This document shows, in pieces, positions 45,481 to 57,132 of a stretch of DNA of 64,000 nt (its first letter is position 1; the number at the start of each line of letters is the position of its first letter). Source of the DNA: Trachemys scripta elegans (taxonomy: Eukaryota; Chordata; Testudines; Emydidae); contig NC_048305.1 in NCBI RefSeq assembly GCF_013100865.1, positions 52,176,769-52,240,768 of the forward strand, in the 5' to 3' direction. The notes beneath the pieces were generated by a model. It made no database searches, was not told the origin of the DNA, and saw only the letters and a program-made list of their open reading frames with translations. The translations under genes and the position numbers were made by a program.

Positions 45481-48400
45481 TTCTAGCTTGAGTTTCCTTA
45501 TAACAGTGGTGGCTTGGACTCCTCCTCTAGGAGCTCTCCGAAACCTGCATCCTCCTGCTTCTACAGTAGCTCCTATCCTGTGAGCTCCACCAATGCTGGC
45601 TGGAGCTCTGGGATTAGTAAGCTTTCAGTGTGTACTAGCCAGGGCTGCTAGGGTGGTAGACTCCCCATAGCGCTGCCTTGCCACGGTCAGGCAGAGCTCA
45701 AACACGAATCATCCCTACACTAGGTGTTGGCATGAAGTGTTAGCAGCTACAGGTAAGGCTCTCGTGGTTGTGAGCTTCTTCACAGCAGTGCCCTGTCTGC
45801 CTCTGGATGGGGCAGGGAAGTCATCCCAAGAAGGGGACTGTACCATGTGATTGAAAGAAAAACACCCCCCTGCTAGCTGCTCTTGCATTCAGGCCCTGCC
45901 TGGTATGATGCAGCCAAAGCCCTTTCTGCTAACTCCTACCCTGTCTGCAGCCTGTGTGCTCTGCCGTGCCTGGAGGCAAATAGTCGTTTGTTTTCTGGAC
46001 TTTCTAGAACTGTGTTCCCCAGCACTCGGTAGCATTTCACTGGGCACATCCCGTGTTATCCATTGCTGAAATAGTCACTTCTGGGAGGGAACATGACTGC
46101 ACACAACAGCATTACTTAACAATTTGCGGCAGGAGGTGAATAGTAACTTGTTCGCTGTTGCGGGAGTTTAGTGCAGGTAGGCAGAATGCAAATGTATGAG
46201 TTGGGACGAGTCCAGAATGCTGCAGGGTTTGTTGGACAAACTGTTATGAAGTGTTGGGATTTTTGAGGACCACAGTTTGCTAGTCATTCAGCTTATATCT
46301 GATATAAAAGACATGACCTTCAGCAGCCCAATTGTCCTTGCCACACCTTGGATCGGTACTAAGGTAGAATGCCCAGTGTTTCTGGTAGCTCTCCCATCCA
46401 GGTACTGGACCCAGCCCAACCCTGCTTGGCCCCCTTAGATTTCACAAGCTATAGCACACAATGACCTCAAAGAATGAAGTGTTGCAAACTTCATTTCCTT
46501 GGAAAAGCCTATCTTGGCCTTGTTCACACCCTGCTGGAATATGAAAACAAAGTTTTTTTTCCCTGCTGCTTCTGTGATTTTTTTTTTTTTTCCCCCCCCC
46601 ATACAAAAACGGGTCACGTCAGCAGGCCAGAGTATTGCAGATGGTCTGCCCTGCCAAACACCTGGGTCCAGCTTCTGATCTCAGTCCCACTGGTATAAAG
46701 TCAAGGGAATACCTCCACAGTCAGTAGAATCACTCTGGATCCGCACTTGTGTGAGCAGGTTTTATGTCTCAAAATAGAGGGACTTCTTTCTCCTTATCTA
46801 TAGTAAATTACAGCCGGTAGCAAGACCTCATTGCATGAGATCAGAGAGTATGATCTGGGATATGGTATTGCTTAGAGGGCATGGTGTAAGAGGAGATGAT
46901 TAAATCCACCAAGGATCTAACATGAGACTGGCTGGTATTGCACATTTGACGACAGATTACACTGAATTGTTGACAGGAGTTGGGCTAACTTTTGTGGGGG
47001 TGGGGCTGACTATCCATTTCTAATCAGACATATTGGGCCGAATCGTGCTCTGGTACAGCAGCGCAATTCCGTTGATTTAGTGAGGAGGATCTGTTCCATT
47101 ATTTGCTGTTGATGTGTGTCTGGAAGAAGTCACTGGGATCAACCTATTGATTGTGGGTATTCTAATGGCCTTGCCTCCCCCCAGTTTTTGTAAGTGTCAA
47201 GTGGCCTATCTCATGTAACTAAAAGCATAGGGGAAATACTTTGCAGAGGGCTATTACAGTAGCTAATGAGCATGCGTGTTTTTTCTTTTTTTAATGTGTC
47301 CAGCCTAGTCTTGCGCAGACCACGCCCCTGAGCACTCAGTGCCTGTGGTAATGATTCTCCATACTGGGATGAGCAGGGCTGGATACTATTTAGTGGCCTG
47401 ATTCTGCAAGCAAGGTGCAGAGTGACCTCCATGACCACTACCTTCAGTGGGGCTTGAAGATGCTTTTCTGCTTGCAGGGTCAAGCTCTAGGTGCACAGCT
47501 ATGTATGCACAGTCCCCTGCTCAAGAGCCAGGAGCTGCAGAAGGAACTAGCCCCTGAGGGGCAGTGGAGGTCAGTCAGAGGATCAAAAAATGTTGAGGAG
47601 GGAAGTTCAAGCGCAAGGGGGCTGAATTTCCTCGTGCTACAGTGCATGGCTGGGAGGGAAAGCAGTGGCAACGAGAGTGCGTGCTGAGAGCTGGAGGGGA
47701 GAGGATGCTTAGTGGGCCGTGTCATGTTGTAAGCCCATGCAGATCACAGCTAGAACTTAGCCTTGAGTTCTGCTATCTCGGTTTAAAAAAACTGCAAGTG
47801 CTTCTGAACATTCTCCCGTATCCCAGCCTGCACCGAGCACGTGCAGAAGCCTGATTCTCTGAACTACCTTCCATGAGCTCTAGCAAAGCTTTCAGTATCT
47901 GGTTGGCTGGGCTAATGCAAGCCTCCTGAAATCTGGCAGCTGAGATTCTTGGCTGGAGGCCATCATCTGTTCCCTGTCTCTTGGTCATGCTGCAAGAGCT
48001 TTGCGGGGAGGGGAGGAGGACAGGTGGAGTTGGGAGGACAAGCTGGGGAAGAGAATAAAGTGAAGCTGGGACATGCACCAATCAGCTTTATTGTGGAGTA
48101 GAGTTATCAGATCCGATCAGAAGATGTAAGTTGGGGGAGCTCTGTTGAAACCTGGCCCATACTTCCTATTTTTTATAGGCTGTCTTATGTTTAACCAGAC
48201 TCAGTTAAGCAATTGTGTAATGATTACAGCATGGAAGGGGTCTCATCTAGTGAGCATTGTACAGAACCAAGCTCCCAGTACAGGCCCTGAGTCACTTTTG
48301 TAGTATTCTGGTTTTTATCCCAGTATAAATCTATTAACTTCAGTAGTTACACTGGTGAAATTTGGAGTAACACAGCAGTGTCCGGACCCTAGATATTCCT

Positions 48401-48671
48401 TATTTATTTGGATTTATGCCCCAGCAAAAAGAATTGTCTAGACAAAGCTCTGGGCACCCTTGAAACAAGACCAAAATAAATAGCATCTTGTCCTCTACCA
48501 AGCAATGTCACGCAACCCCATCACAAAACATAAAATGATGGGATGCTAGGCAAAATCAGCCAGAGATCAGTCAGACAATTCTCAAAATATAAATGAGGAA
48601 AGTACATGGAAATCCACTGTTTGCATATCTTGGAATAACTTGCCTCAAATTCATCAAGGACTGCAATGTCT
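45481..48671. other. Non-coding DNA with 5S-SINE remnant
   Basis: No gene supported. A second gaacc/aaatcat-type strip (ctcaaacacgaatcatccct) at about 45698-45720 may be a duplicate piece of the preceding repeat. T/C-rich run at 46549-46600. Confidence 0.45.
46275..46440 (-). mobile_element. 5S-rRNA-headed SINE remnant
   Basis: Reverse complement reads ccaagcagggttgggctggg then tccagtacctggatgggaga (46390-46435), a 5S-rRNA 3'-half signature. It then runs into a non-5S body with a tcatgtcttttatatcagat stretch. Same SINE class as 18955-19130. Confidence 0.6.
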
Positions 48672-48679
48672 CTATAGAC

Positions 48680-49705
48680 CAGTGGTCTCCAAACTTTTTT
48701 GATCACGCACCCCTATCAGTAAATGTTTTAGCACGCACTCCCAATATATGTATATTTATGTATAAATTATATACATGCACTACTATACTAATATATTATG
48801 TACATTATAAAACATACAAAAAATAGAAATTAAAAAGATGAGATGAAATAAATATTAAAAAAACTATTGTATTTATTAATGGTACAAAACCTTTTTGCGC
48901 TCTCAATTATTTTTTTAGTGAGAGCAATGTGATTGAATATGCGTCATTATTTCTGAAAATCTTGGTTTAACACTTTGTGATACAGTGATTCAAAGGTCTG
49001 GGTTAGTGTGCGGAAGGGTGCTCAGAGTGGGGGTGTGGGAGGAGGCTTAGGGTGGAGGTGCAGGGTCTGGGAGGGAGTTAGGGTGTGGGAGGGTGCTCAA
49101 GGTGGGGGTGCGGGAGGAGGCTCAGGGCTGGGGCAGGCAGGAGGTGCAGAGCACTTACCTAGCGCAGTTCCTGTTTGGTGCAGGGGGTGCGCAGATGGCT
49201 CTGCGCAGCACAGCAGTGCCCCCATGGCCACAATTCTGGGAGCTGCCCCCCTACCACCCTGGGCAGGGCCACCTGGAACGCAGGGGCTTTAAGGGCTGCA
49301 GGGCCCTGGGCTAAGGGGGCCCTGACTTGCAGCTCTAAAGCCCCTTTCGGCAGGCGACCCTGCGAGCACGGGCCAGAGGACTCAGGAGGAGCCGCATAGC
49401 CGGCGGCTGGAGAGAAGCGGCACTTTCCCCTTCAAAGTGACGCTTCTCTCTAGCCATCTTTGAAGGGGAAACCGCCGCTTCTTTCCGGCCGCTAGCTGTA
49501 CGGCTGCCCCTGCTCCTCCATGGGCCTGAGGACTCAAGGCTGCATTCCGAAAAGGGGGGGGCAGCTTCCCCGCTTGTTCGTTCCTTCCCTCCTCCGGCGG
49601 CCCCTTTCTCCCCCCCACCCCGGCAGCGCTCCTCCTGCTGCGCCATCCCAATGGATCATCTTGCACACCCCCTGGGGTGCATGCACCCCACTTTGGAGAC
49701 CACTG
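48680..49705. mobile_element. hAT-type non-autonomous transposon (1026 bp)
   Basis: Ends CAGTGGTCTCCAAA and TTTGGAGACCACTG are perfect 14-bp inverted repeats. The flanks ctatagac (48672-48679) and ctattgac (49706-49713) match at 7 of 8 as the target duplication. The interior has an AT-rich left third, a G-rich minisatellite-like stretch with gggtgtgggagggtgctcag-like units (about 49005-49140) and a CpG-rich right part (about 49330-49640). No transposase frame. Inserted in unique DNA. Confidence 0.92.
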
Positions 49706-49713
49706 CTATTGAC

Positions 49714-50219
49714 CACAGCAGAGGTGAATTTAGCTATTTGTCCTAGAATGTCCGCTGTCTTTGTAATGTTTTAAATGTTGCTATATTATGTTTTCTAAAT
49801 GTCTTGTGTATTACTGGGTCATGTGCACCCACAGCCTGAACTCCAATGTGCTGACCTCATCCCCCAGAGGTCCATGTGAGCAGCTCCGATTGCAGGATCG
49901 GGCGCCTGGAGAGCAGAATGGCTTTCAGCACTCATGGTGGCTGGGGGTGAAATGACTGAGATGTACTAGCTGGGCTGAGAAGCTCAGTTCAGAGATAACT
50001 ATCCCAATTCTATCTTTTCTAATTTCAAGAGCTTTTTCTAGGTATTTCATCTTAAGTCTTGTTTACAAGCAGGCTCGTAGGCTCCTCAGGTTACCCAAAC
50101 ACAGCAACACCCAATGCTCTCATCAAACAAAAAACCCTAGTTAACCAAAGGGATAGGCATGGTATTGGAAACATCAATGGTGTGAGAGCCTTAAAATCTC
50201 TCTAGAGAGTAAACTGTTG
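49714..50219. other. Unique non-coding DNA
   Basis: Nothing recognised. Confidence 0.4.
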
Positions 50220-50530
50220 TTCACAAGAACACGATTTATTTTTATTGAGGACAAGTTTAGTTGCGTGCAAAGACTGATTCTGCACCCAAAAAAAAAGCCT
50301 ATATCACTTAGATTTTATTATAAACACACACCCAGCTGGCATTTTAAGGCAAGATACATTTCCAGAAATTGCTTTGCCTTTTCATATTGCTGAAATGCTA
50401 TGACTAAAACTTGAAATGAAGCAATATTTTACTGGCACTGCTAGTGTGTGTGCACTGCATCCTTTCTAAAAATCTATTAAAATAGGCAGATTGGCCTGAA
50501 ATTTGTATATCCGATCAGGGGCCAGGGCAT
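50220..50530. promoter_or_regulatory. Candidate conserved non-coding element
   Basis: AT-rich unique sequence with cagctggcattttaaggcaa, ttcatattgctgaaatgcta, ggcatgctaattaacagatg. Enhancer-like texture only. Confidence 0.2.
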
Positions 50531-50912
50531 GCTAATTAACAGATGGTCTTCAATTGGAAGGCACTGCAGATACAACTGAGAAGAGAGAAATGGTGAAAAG
50601 GAACGTAGAAGGATTGCAGACCGAAAATAATTGAAACCGATTTGGCTTGGAAAAGTGCAGGCTGAGGGATCATGGGGAAACAATTGGAAACACATGCCCT
50701 CAGTGGGAGGGGTAAACCTGCCAATCTGTGATACTGAAAGAGATGATGGTCCAACTTTCAGAAGAGCTCAGGGGATCCGACTTTCCAAAGTGCTCAGCAC
50801 CTTGCAGCTCCCATGTGACACCAAAGGCCAGGATTTCAAAGGAGATCAGTTTCCAACATGCTGAGTGGCCTTGATAATTCTGGCTTTAGGGGTGGAAGTG
50901 AACAACAAATTG
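50531..50912. other. Non-coding DNA with degraded palindromic repeat
   Basis: Around 50750-50840, strings like actttccaaagtgctcagca and ggccaggatttcaaaggaga resemble a dispersed palindromic repeat also visible in part at about 53030-53070. Confidence 0.4.
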
Positions 50913-50920
50913 GGCATGAG

Positions 50921-51109
50921 CAGGGCCGGCCCCAGGGTTTTGGCCGCCCCAAGCAGCCAAAAAAAAACCCAAAAAAACCCCGCGATCGTGATCTGCGGCT
51001 GCAATTCAGCAGGAGGTCCTTCGCTCCAAGTGGGAGTGAGGGACCGTCTGCCAAATGAGTAGCCGCCCCAATCACCTGCTTGCCAGGCTGGTGCCCGGAG
51101 CTGGCCCTG
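50921..51109. mobile_element. hAT-type MITE (189 bp)
   Basis: Starts CAGGGCCGGC and ends GCTGGCCCTG, with a perfect 8-bp duplication, ggcatgag (50913-50920 and 51110-51117). The centre has A-runs broken by ccc. The same terminal string occurs at 8416 inside another element. No coding capacity. Confidence 0.9.
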
Positions 51110-51117
51110 GGCATGAG

Positions 51118-52165
51118 TTTGCAGTGTGATATGGCAGCAATAAAGGTTGGTGGAATTTTTTTTAAAGTAGCTTATTGCCACTTCCCTAGTTATTAACGCC
51201 TTTCTCCGTGATAAGGCTATTCTTCATTGGCAGGGAGGTGGACTGACTGGCTCTGATTCCTTGGATTAATGTGCTCATCTTTCATTTCTAGATGCAGAAG
51301 ACCAAATTAATCCATGGAGTTACCCCACAAATGAGTTTGGCCCATATTGTCAAATGTGCATGAGGTCAAAAATGCAATGAGTTTGAGGGGTCTCAGCCTA
51401 GCCTGCAATGGATGTATTGCACAACTATTGCCATAGGCCGATTAGCAGGGCAACTCCAGGACTGCAATAGCAGCAGGGTGGGAAGATTTGGTTGTAAAGC
51501 TTGCCCAGGCTTGTGTGTGTGTGTGCACCTAGCCAGTAGTATGAACTCCTTACCTTCAAGAGCACCACATTCATCTTCCTCCAGCCAAAACAAGAGTCCA
51601 GCTTCTACTTGCATGAGTGCATTAACCCACCAACCCCATGCTCCAACTCAGGCTAATTCTTTCTTAGCAGCTGGGTCAGCAGACCCAGTAACCCCCTTGT
51701 AGTCTCAGCCCAGAGATGACCTCATGGTCTAAGCACCGCTGGATCAGCTAGGTGCTGTCCGTGTCCTGTTGTTTGCCTCTGTAATCTGTTTTGAAAAGGC
51801 AGCCCCGATGCTGTTTTTTTCCCCCCCCCAATTAGGCCAGTTAGACGATTCTGGAAAGATAGCGACTAGGCTAATTTAGCAGGCAGACATTTCATTGAAT
51901 TAGCAAATGCATCGGCGAGTGAGCCTGGAACTGCGGTACATGTGCTGGGGTGTTCACCAGTGCAGGAATGGATGGGGTTGGGTGACGTCGATTTGAGCTT
52001 ATCTAATATTCTTATTAGCGACAATCTGCAACGAAGGAAAATACGTGAGCTGAAAACAGACAACAGGCTTGACCTCTGCTGTCCCCAGTCTGGTTTAAGT
52101 CAATGGGAGGCTAGCCTGAATAAAGACGGGGGCTCTAGTCTATACTGAGGAATTGGAAAACTGAC
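51118..52165. other. Unique non-coding DNA
   Basis: Short TG run at about 51512-51523. No gene supported. Confidence 0.45.
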
Positions 52166-52173
52166 TTCTAATT

Positions 52174-52903
52174 CAGGGGCAGCAGGTTTGCATAATTTTT
52201 GGTGGTGCCCAGAATGGGTCCAAGTCCCCCTCCCCCCCCACCTGCCTAAGGCTCTGGGAGGGAGTTTGGGTACAGGATGGGGTTTGGGGTGCAGGCTCTG
52301 GAAGGAAGTTTGGGAGGGATGTGGGCTCTGGGAGGGAGTTTGGGTGTGGGCTCTGGGCTGGGACAGGGGGTTGGAGTGCAGGAGGGAGTGGGGGAGGACT
52401 CTGGGAGGGGGTTTGGGGTACAGCAGGCAGGCTGCCCCAGGGCTTGGATGGGGGGACCAGAGAGGACTCCCCCCCCCCCCCCACCACCACCACCAGCAGC
52501 AAGCTCCAGGGGACCCTGGCTCTCCCAGCATGACACTCACCCAGGTCGCCCCCCCCCCCCCCAGCTGCTGCTCAGGAGGTCCTGCCAGGATAAGCCCTAC
52601 TTGGAGTCAACTGCTGGGGGGAGAGGGGGCTGCCATGCGCCTCCTCCCTCTGCAGCTGCAGCAGCCACCTCAGCCTGCCCCCGGCGACGCTCCCTTGTGG
52701 CTGGCAAGGGAGGGCAGCGCGGAGCTGCAGGGGGCAGCCACCTGTTGCCCAGGGCAGGCAGGGATGCTTGGTGGGAGGTGCACGGGGCCAGCAGGCAGGG
52801 CCAGAGGAGAGACCAGGCCTTGAACATTGGTGGAGCGGGCCCCCCGGCTCTAAATTTGCTGGAGCCTGGGCACCATGGATGCCCATACAACTTGCCGCCC
52901 CTG
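52174..52903. mobile_element. hAT-like non-autonomous transposon (730 bp)
   Basis: Ends caggggcagcaggtt and aacttgccgcccctg pair at 13 of 15. The flanks ttctaatt (52166-52173) and ctctcatt (52904-52911) agree at 6 of 8. The interior has G-rich tandem-like units around gctctgggagggagtttggg (52250-52420), C-runs with a CCA microsatellite (52466-52497) and a GC-rich right part. Frames up to 220 codons cross it on both strands but are low-complexity and not genes. Confidence 0.75.
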
Positions 52904-52925
52904 CTCTCATTGTTACTCCTGAGAG

Positions 52926-53275
52926 AAAAGATGGCCTAGTGGTTTGGCACTAGTCTAGGACTCAGAAGCTCTGGGTTCAGTTTCTGGCTCTCCCACAGAC
53001 TGCGTGCGTGACCTTGGGATGACCTATGGGGCCAGGATTTCAAGTGCTCAGAACCCAGCAGCTGCCACTGTGATACTTGGGGCAGATTTATATGCACCTG
53101 GAGCTGATCTCTCATGGGAATCTGGCCTTTTGCTTCTCTCTGCCTTGGTTTTCCAAGTGGGGAACTGACATCCTTTTCTCTTTTGCTTGCAAGCTGTTGA
53201 GGGCAGGGGACTCTCTTGCTATGTGCATGTACAGTTCTTAGCACAGTGGGGCCTGATCTCCAGTTGGGGGGGCCT
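52926..53275 (+). mobile_element. MIR head with L2-like tail, middle replaced
   Basis: tRNA-related head ggcctagtggtttggcacta ... gggttcagtttctggctctc and gcgtgaccttgggatgacc, then a foreign middle (ggccaggatttcaagtgctc ... 53040-53150), then tail gcaagctgttgagggcaggg, gactctcttgctatgtgcat and gcacagtggggcctgatctc. The middle resembles a separate palindromic repeat. Confidence 0.6.
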
Positions 53276-54842
53276 CTAAACCACTACGCCAATACTACTC
53301 AATTTCTAGGACCACCCCCACTTGCTTAGTTCCTTTGGCATCACTTCCTCCTTAAAACGATGCCCATCCGCCACCCCCTTCCATGGCTTGCAACCAGCTG
53401 CTGTGGCCCAAGTATTGCTGGTTAATGCCCCTTGCTCCTGACTGCTCTTATGCTGCCTTTGTGTGATGTTTCCTTTATTGTAGCAGCTGTGGAGTATAGC
53501 AGAGCTGTCTGAATGGTGCATTTCTCCAATTAAATGGGGGTGTAAGTAGTAATTGCACTTGGCTTCAGCCAACAGGCACGACTTGCCAAGCCTGCCTAGG
53601 ATCATTGCCCAAAATTTGCAGGATTATTGCCCTCTGCCTGTGGGATGTTCATAGTTTGGTTGGATTCAGCACCACGGGTCCAGTGAGGAGCCATCACCGA
53701 ATGGCTGGTCAGCATCCTCTTTCCACTCCTCCCTTCTGAGCAAAGGGGGTTGGTAGGGCCCTGCTAGTGCAGGGCTGATCTCGCTTGTGAGCAAATCCCA
53801 TCTGTATCTGGGGCTGCATGGATGATTTGACTAATCCAGCCTGTTCATGAAAGGCCTGGGATCCTTCACCCACTTGACTGCCAAATCTTCTTATCCTCCA
53901 ATGGGATCCTGGAACTCAGCCTGGGGCACCATTCATCTGCACACGGGACATTAACAAAGCTGGTCAGGGCCAGAACTGTATTGTCCTGTGACTCTCCTGG
54001 TCGCTAAAGTCACTCTAAGACTTCTTAAAGGGACGGAAGCCTGCAGGGCAAGTGCCATGATGGCCCGTCTCTTCAGCTAAGGAGGCAGAATTGCAGCCCG
54101 GGACTTCCGAGGCAGGTGCCCCAGGCCTGGAAAGGTCACTCCACTGACATCGGAGCAGCATACTGGAGAGGGGAGTCTGGCTTTGCTCAGAGGGGCATGG
54201 GCCTTGAAAGCCTTGACTAGAACAAGAGGAAGGAGGGGAGGGGCGGGGCAGCAGAAGCAGGTGGGTCCCTGGCCTGGCTGCAGGTGAGGGGGCCAGGTGG
54301 GTCCCTGGCCTGGCCTCCCATTCCCAGCTCATGCATGGTGCTGCTGGACTCCAATCCCACATGGTTTAGCCTGGTCCTTTTGCGGTGGCTGTCGTGGGAG
54401 TGAATTAGGCCCTGAAAGAGAAGGGAAAGGGAAAGCTAGTGAGTTGTGATGGAATGAGTCCATGGGTGGGGTGGAACTGGGCAGTGAAAGAATGGGCAAG
54501 GGGGGGAAATGCAGGAGGGAATCTGTGAAGCTAAATACCCACAAGGTGGAAACCCAGCTCACAGAGCGATGGGTAGTTCAAGATGCAGGCTCCAGGACAG
54601 CTGGAGACAAGGAGGGGAAGGACGCCTCCAAAAAATGCTCTGGCACACGTCCTGTTGGCACCACATCGCCTCAATAGCTTTGGATCTGTGAGTGCAGACC
54701 CCTGTGCTGGCATGGAGCCTTACTGACTTCTATATGGCACTGTCTGAGTGGGGAGATCTGCTTGCACAGAGCCCATTGCAGGATCAGGCCTTTGCGTATA
54801 TGTTGCTTCCTTCCCCGACCTTCCAGCCTTTATCTGTCTTGT
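53276..54842. other. Unique non-coding DNA
   Basis: No gene supported. A short tandem duplication ggtgggtccctggcctggc is seen twice at 54260-54316. Confidence 0.45.
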
Positions 54843-55008
54843 CAATGGGTCTCAACCTTTTCCATACTGTGCCTCCTGGCTGCCTCTGGAAACAAATTTC
54901 AGGACTTCCCCCCCCCCCCCCCCCCCCCGTCCCTCTCAATGACTCCGAGAGAAAGGGGTGGCCACAGCCCCCCCAAATATGCTCACACCCCCATGTTGAG
55001 AATGACTT
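54843..55008. mobile_element. Decayed hAT-like element
   Basis: Left caatgggtctcaaccttttc and right gttgagaatgactt fit the ends of a hAT family with CAGTGGTTCTCAACC termini. A C-run of about 20 (54909-54928) is inside. No matching 8-bp duplication, so the ends are tentative. Confidence 0.5.
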
Positions 55009-55564
55009 AGGGTTTCCCTGTGTAGACAAGCCCTTAAGGTATGCAGCCTTATCTGTGATTGCAGCACTTGTAGACCTACCTGAGCTACCTTTAATCTACT
55101 TGCGCTGTGATCAGACTCTGCGATTGCAGTATAGACAGACCCCTGGACTGCAAGGTATTTGGAGCAGGGATGTATGTCTGCAAACCACCTCACACATGTT
55201 GGGCGATGCAAGATAAGCACGCCTAGCAGGAAAGATTCTGGAACAAGAGTGCTAGCTGCTGCATTGCTGGAGGATGTGGTAGGCAGAATAGCATAGAGGC
55301 TGCTAGTCCACATTTTACTGATATGCTGCATAAACAGAACAGAGTCTCTTTTGTCCATAAACCAAGCCCATACGGACGAGAACACACAGGGAGCAGACAT
55401 GGGCAGGACAAGAGGCCATGGTTTGGTAGTTCTTTTCTGACCTGAGCCTCACTGGTTCACAATGAGTTAAGCACTAGCCTGTCTCTAGCCTGCTAAGCCT
55501 TCAAGGAACAAAGCTTGGGCAATGTTAACACCAGGGCTGGGTTTTTGTCCCAGCTGAAGAGGGA
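55009..55564. other. Unique non-coding DNA
   Basis: Nothing recognised with confidence; tgtagacaagcccttaaggt at 55020 resembles a common reptile repeat terminus. Confidence 0.4.
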
Positions 55565-55800
55565 AGGCGATGGTCTTGTGGCTAATGCATAGGTCTGGGG
55601 GTTGGGTGATCTTCTTCCTGGCTTCACTCCAGGTTTTCTGGGTGACCCTGGGCAAGTCCTAGTCTTTGTGTGTCCACATCCCCATATGTAAAATGGGGAT
55701 AACTATCTCACCCACCTTACAGGGGTGTTGCAAGATCAAATGTGTTAATAGCTGCAAAGCATGGTGAGGCCCAGATGAGAGGTGCTGCGTAAATGCAAAC
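55565..55800 (+). mobile_element. MIR/CORE-SINE copy, nearly full length
   Basis: Head cgatggtcttgtggctaatg, core gtgaccctgggcaagtccta, gtaaaatggggataactatc, tail cttacaggggtgttgcaaga and gagaggtgctgcgtaaatgc. Confidence 0.85.
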
Positions 55801-57048
55801 ATCATCCTCATCTGATTGAAATGGGTCCCGCCTTCGCCCCATTCTTGACCTCTGATGCTTGGGGGAGGTTTGTGGATACGATGGTAACAGCAGAAAAAGC
55901 TGCAGCGAAAGGCTCGCTATATGGGAGGCTGATGGGGCCTGATTCACCGTTCCCTAATACAAATGCAAAGCGGAGGTAAAATACTATTGCTGGTGTAAAT
56001 GGCTGCACGAGATACAGATGATGGAGGGAATTGAGCCCAAAGAGTGGGAGTTCATTATTCAGTTGCTTTGACCTTTTGGTTTAGATCAAGCATAGAAGTC
56101 ACTTAATCTCTGATGTGTGATTGTCAGGAAGGGTGGGGATGCCCTCCTGCCCTGATGAGGGGATGGACTTGGTGGTGGAAACAGCCGTTCTCATCTTTAG
56201 GATATCCCAGTGAGGACGCCGAGAAGCAGACTGGTGGGCGCTCAGTGAACGCCAATAACCTAACATAATACAAGCTCAGGCAACAGGGTGGCTGACGGAT
56301 GCAGTTCATCTTCATGTTCCTGTAGGATCCTGAAATTGGTGCGTGGGTGGTTTATATGTCACACTAGGGCATAGCCAGTTACAGGCGGACACTAGACTGT
56401 TAGTGGCATAACATGGGTGTCAGGAAAGTGATCTTATCTCTCACGCACGCCACCAGTACAGCAGAGCCACACCTTTTACGCAGACATTTGCAATGATACT
56501 TTTCTATAGCGCTGTGGATAGATTGCAGCTCCCCCTGTCGTTGATCCAAACTCTAGTCACAAGGCTCTTCTTCCATAATAGCAAAAGTAAACTTAGTTTG
56601 TAGAGAAAAGTTTGGGTTTATTAAAGTAGCCTGGTTGTTACAAATCGAAGGACCAGATTCAGATCTTGGTTTCACATGGGTGTAACCGAGATCAAAATCC
56701 GATCTGTTGTGATTTTTTTTTTTTTTGACATTTTTACTATGCCTTTCTTCCAAATTTTGCTCTTAGCACTGCGCCTCTGGCTAGGCAACAGGCTAGAGGG
56801 ACCAATGAACTTTTCTGTTAAGCATCTCTTATCGTCAAAACTGCTCGTGGTTAACATAGGTAGGGGTGATCTTGTTTGAAATGAAAATGGAGAGAAAAAC
56901 CAAGTTTTATATCAGTTGCAAAATGAGATCTGACTATAAATGTTGTTGGCAATATGAGCTTGATACAAAGCCCATCAATGGACGGACTCACGTGAACTTC
57001 AGTGAGCTCTAGATCAAGCCCCCATCCCCAATTAAAAAGTCCATCTCT
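55801..57048. other. Non-coding DNA
   Basis: A T-run at about 56712-56726 and a degraded gattcagatcttggtttcac patch near 56655. No gene supported. Confidence 0.45.
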
Positions 57049-57132
57049 ATTCAGCAAAGCCCTTAGAACAGGTGCCGAACTCCCATTGACTTCGGTGGGG
57101 CTCAGGGACTTGATTAACGTGCTTTGCTGAAT
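57049..57132. repeat. Short foldback repeat, 'attcagcaaagc' type
   Basis: Left attcagcaaagc and right gctttgctgaat are perfect 12-nt inverted repeats. The centre is cccattgacttcggtggggc. Related to 14007-14102. Confidence 0.65.

Noticed and set aside
49330..49640. Second CpG island or promoter
   Set aside because: Lies wholly inside the hAT-type element 48680-49705.
52188..52939. Frames up to 220 codons
   Set aside because: They lie across a hAT-like element with G/C-rich tandem units and C-runs, and run past its right end into ordinary flanking DNA; translation is low complexity on all strands.
54909..54928. Long C homopolymers (also 8281-8360, 52466-52490, 61931-61954) as functional G-quadruplex sites
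   Set aside because: They sit inside transposon remnants and their exact lengths may be assembly errors; no independent evidence of function.
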